Position numbers and translations under genes: made by a program. 64,000 bases of DNA from Cloeon dipterum (Eukaryota > Arthropoda > Insecta > Ephemeroptera > Baetidae), in assembly GCF_949628265.1 (NCBI RefSeq), contig NC_088789.1, positions 12,640,886 to 12,704,885 on the forward strand, in the 5' to 3' direction. How positions within the stretch are numbered: the first letter of the stretch is position 1; every line of letters begins with the position of its first letter. The notes beneath the pieces are model-generated. The model was not told where the DNA came from and ran no database searches. It was given only the letters and a program-made list of their open reading frames with translations. Positions 63,571 to 64,000 of this stretch are shown here, in pieces.

Positions 63571-63632
63571 TATATACACTCTTGCTCTTCAGTGCACTTT
63601 GTTTCGCCTCTCTGTTTCGACCTCTTTTTTCT
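63571..63632 (+). promoter_or_regulatory. weak candidate promoter and first exon
   Basis: A TATATA (63571) followed by a TCAGT initiator-like site (A at 63591) and then a consensus 5' splice site (CTG/GTGAGTG) near 63632, all after a CG-richer stretch. The TATA to initiator distance of about 20 bases is shorter than the usual 30 or so, and the rest of any gene would lie mostly off the right edge. Confidence 0.2.
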
Positions 63633-64000
63633 GGTGAGTGCCCATTTCTTTTTCTCCACTCTTCATTGTCATTATTTGATTTGTGCGCGTTTTACTGTGT
63701 ATTGTACATGCACCTATTTGAAAAACGGTCCTTTGTAGTTGCATGCAACTCTGCAGCGATTATTCTGCTGTTGTTGTTTGTTTTATTTTCGCTGCCGGTC
63801 GAATGTTTTCACCGAATAATATGTAGATAGAGAGCCCAGTTCCCGTGACTGACACGGTTATCTGCAAAGAATTTCCTTTGCATATTATTATTGCAGTATA
63901 ATATTGGGAATATTATTTTGATTTAATGCCGTGACGAGTTACGCCATTGAAATGCCTCGATATATTTCTGGCTACATTTTTTACTTTAGTGGGAATCTTA
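63633..64000. other. right edge, no gene recognised
   Basis: T-rich sequence that could be the start of an intron if the candidate first exon is real. Nothing else is seen. Confidence 0.3.

Overview
The window is nuclear DNA from an arthropod, most likely an insect. The reasons are spliced genes with short GT-AG introns (many 50-100 bases), insect-type family members (a Capicua with an insect-like C2 motif and a vanin-like pantetheinase-family protein), an AT-rich non-coding background, a jockey-like LINE and small DNA transposons. The species cannot be fixed from the sequence. Exon joins were worked out by hand from splice sites, reading phase and remembered family sequences; every model below closes in frame.

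Left part (1 to about 27 kb): no host gene was recognised. It holds one 5'-damaged LINE (1336-3588) with an intact reverse-transcriptase frame, several CT/GA microsatellites, a strong nested palindrome at 8587-8621, and otherwise unassigned non-coding DNA. It may be intergenic or a large intron of a gene outside the window.

Middle and right part (27.8 to 59.2 kb): a compact cluster of five genes. On the minus strand are capicua (23 coding exons, 1642 aa, long isoform), a PPP1R37 homologue (10 exons, 847 aa), and an Arg/Ser-rich nuclear protein with an NKAPD1-like motif (4 exons, 515 aa). Then comes Rbbp5 on the plus strand (12 exons, 509 aa), followed by a vanin-like amidohydrolase on the minus strand (6 exons, 542 aa). 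The vanin-like gene has a second, phase-compatible terminal exon at 54063-54847 that lacks the membrane anchor. That exon lies tail to tail with the end of Rbbp5. A 394-bp hAT-type MITE with perfect 10-bp terminal repeats and a perfect 8-bp target duplication sits in the last vanin intron, and a second, older MITE-like element lies upstream at 59999-60216.

Functionally, four of the five genes are nuclear regulators: Capicua is an HMG-box repressor controlled by ERK, PPP1R37 is a PP1 regulatory subunit, the RS-rich protein is probably linked to splicing speckles, and Rbbp5 is a COMPASS H3K4 methyltransferase subunit. The vanin-like enzyme is extracellular or membrane bound. No shared pathway or operon-like logic is evident; these look like independent housekeeping and signalling genes packed closely. 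The most unusual local signals are the alternative vanin terminal exons, the fresh-looking hAT MITE, the in-frame 54-base intron next to the Capicua HMG box, a GC-AG intron in capicua, and YY1/pho-like motifs upstream of two genes. The right end (59.2-64 kb) has no recognised gene, only a weak candidate promoter and first exon near 63.57 kb.
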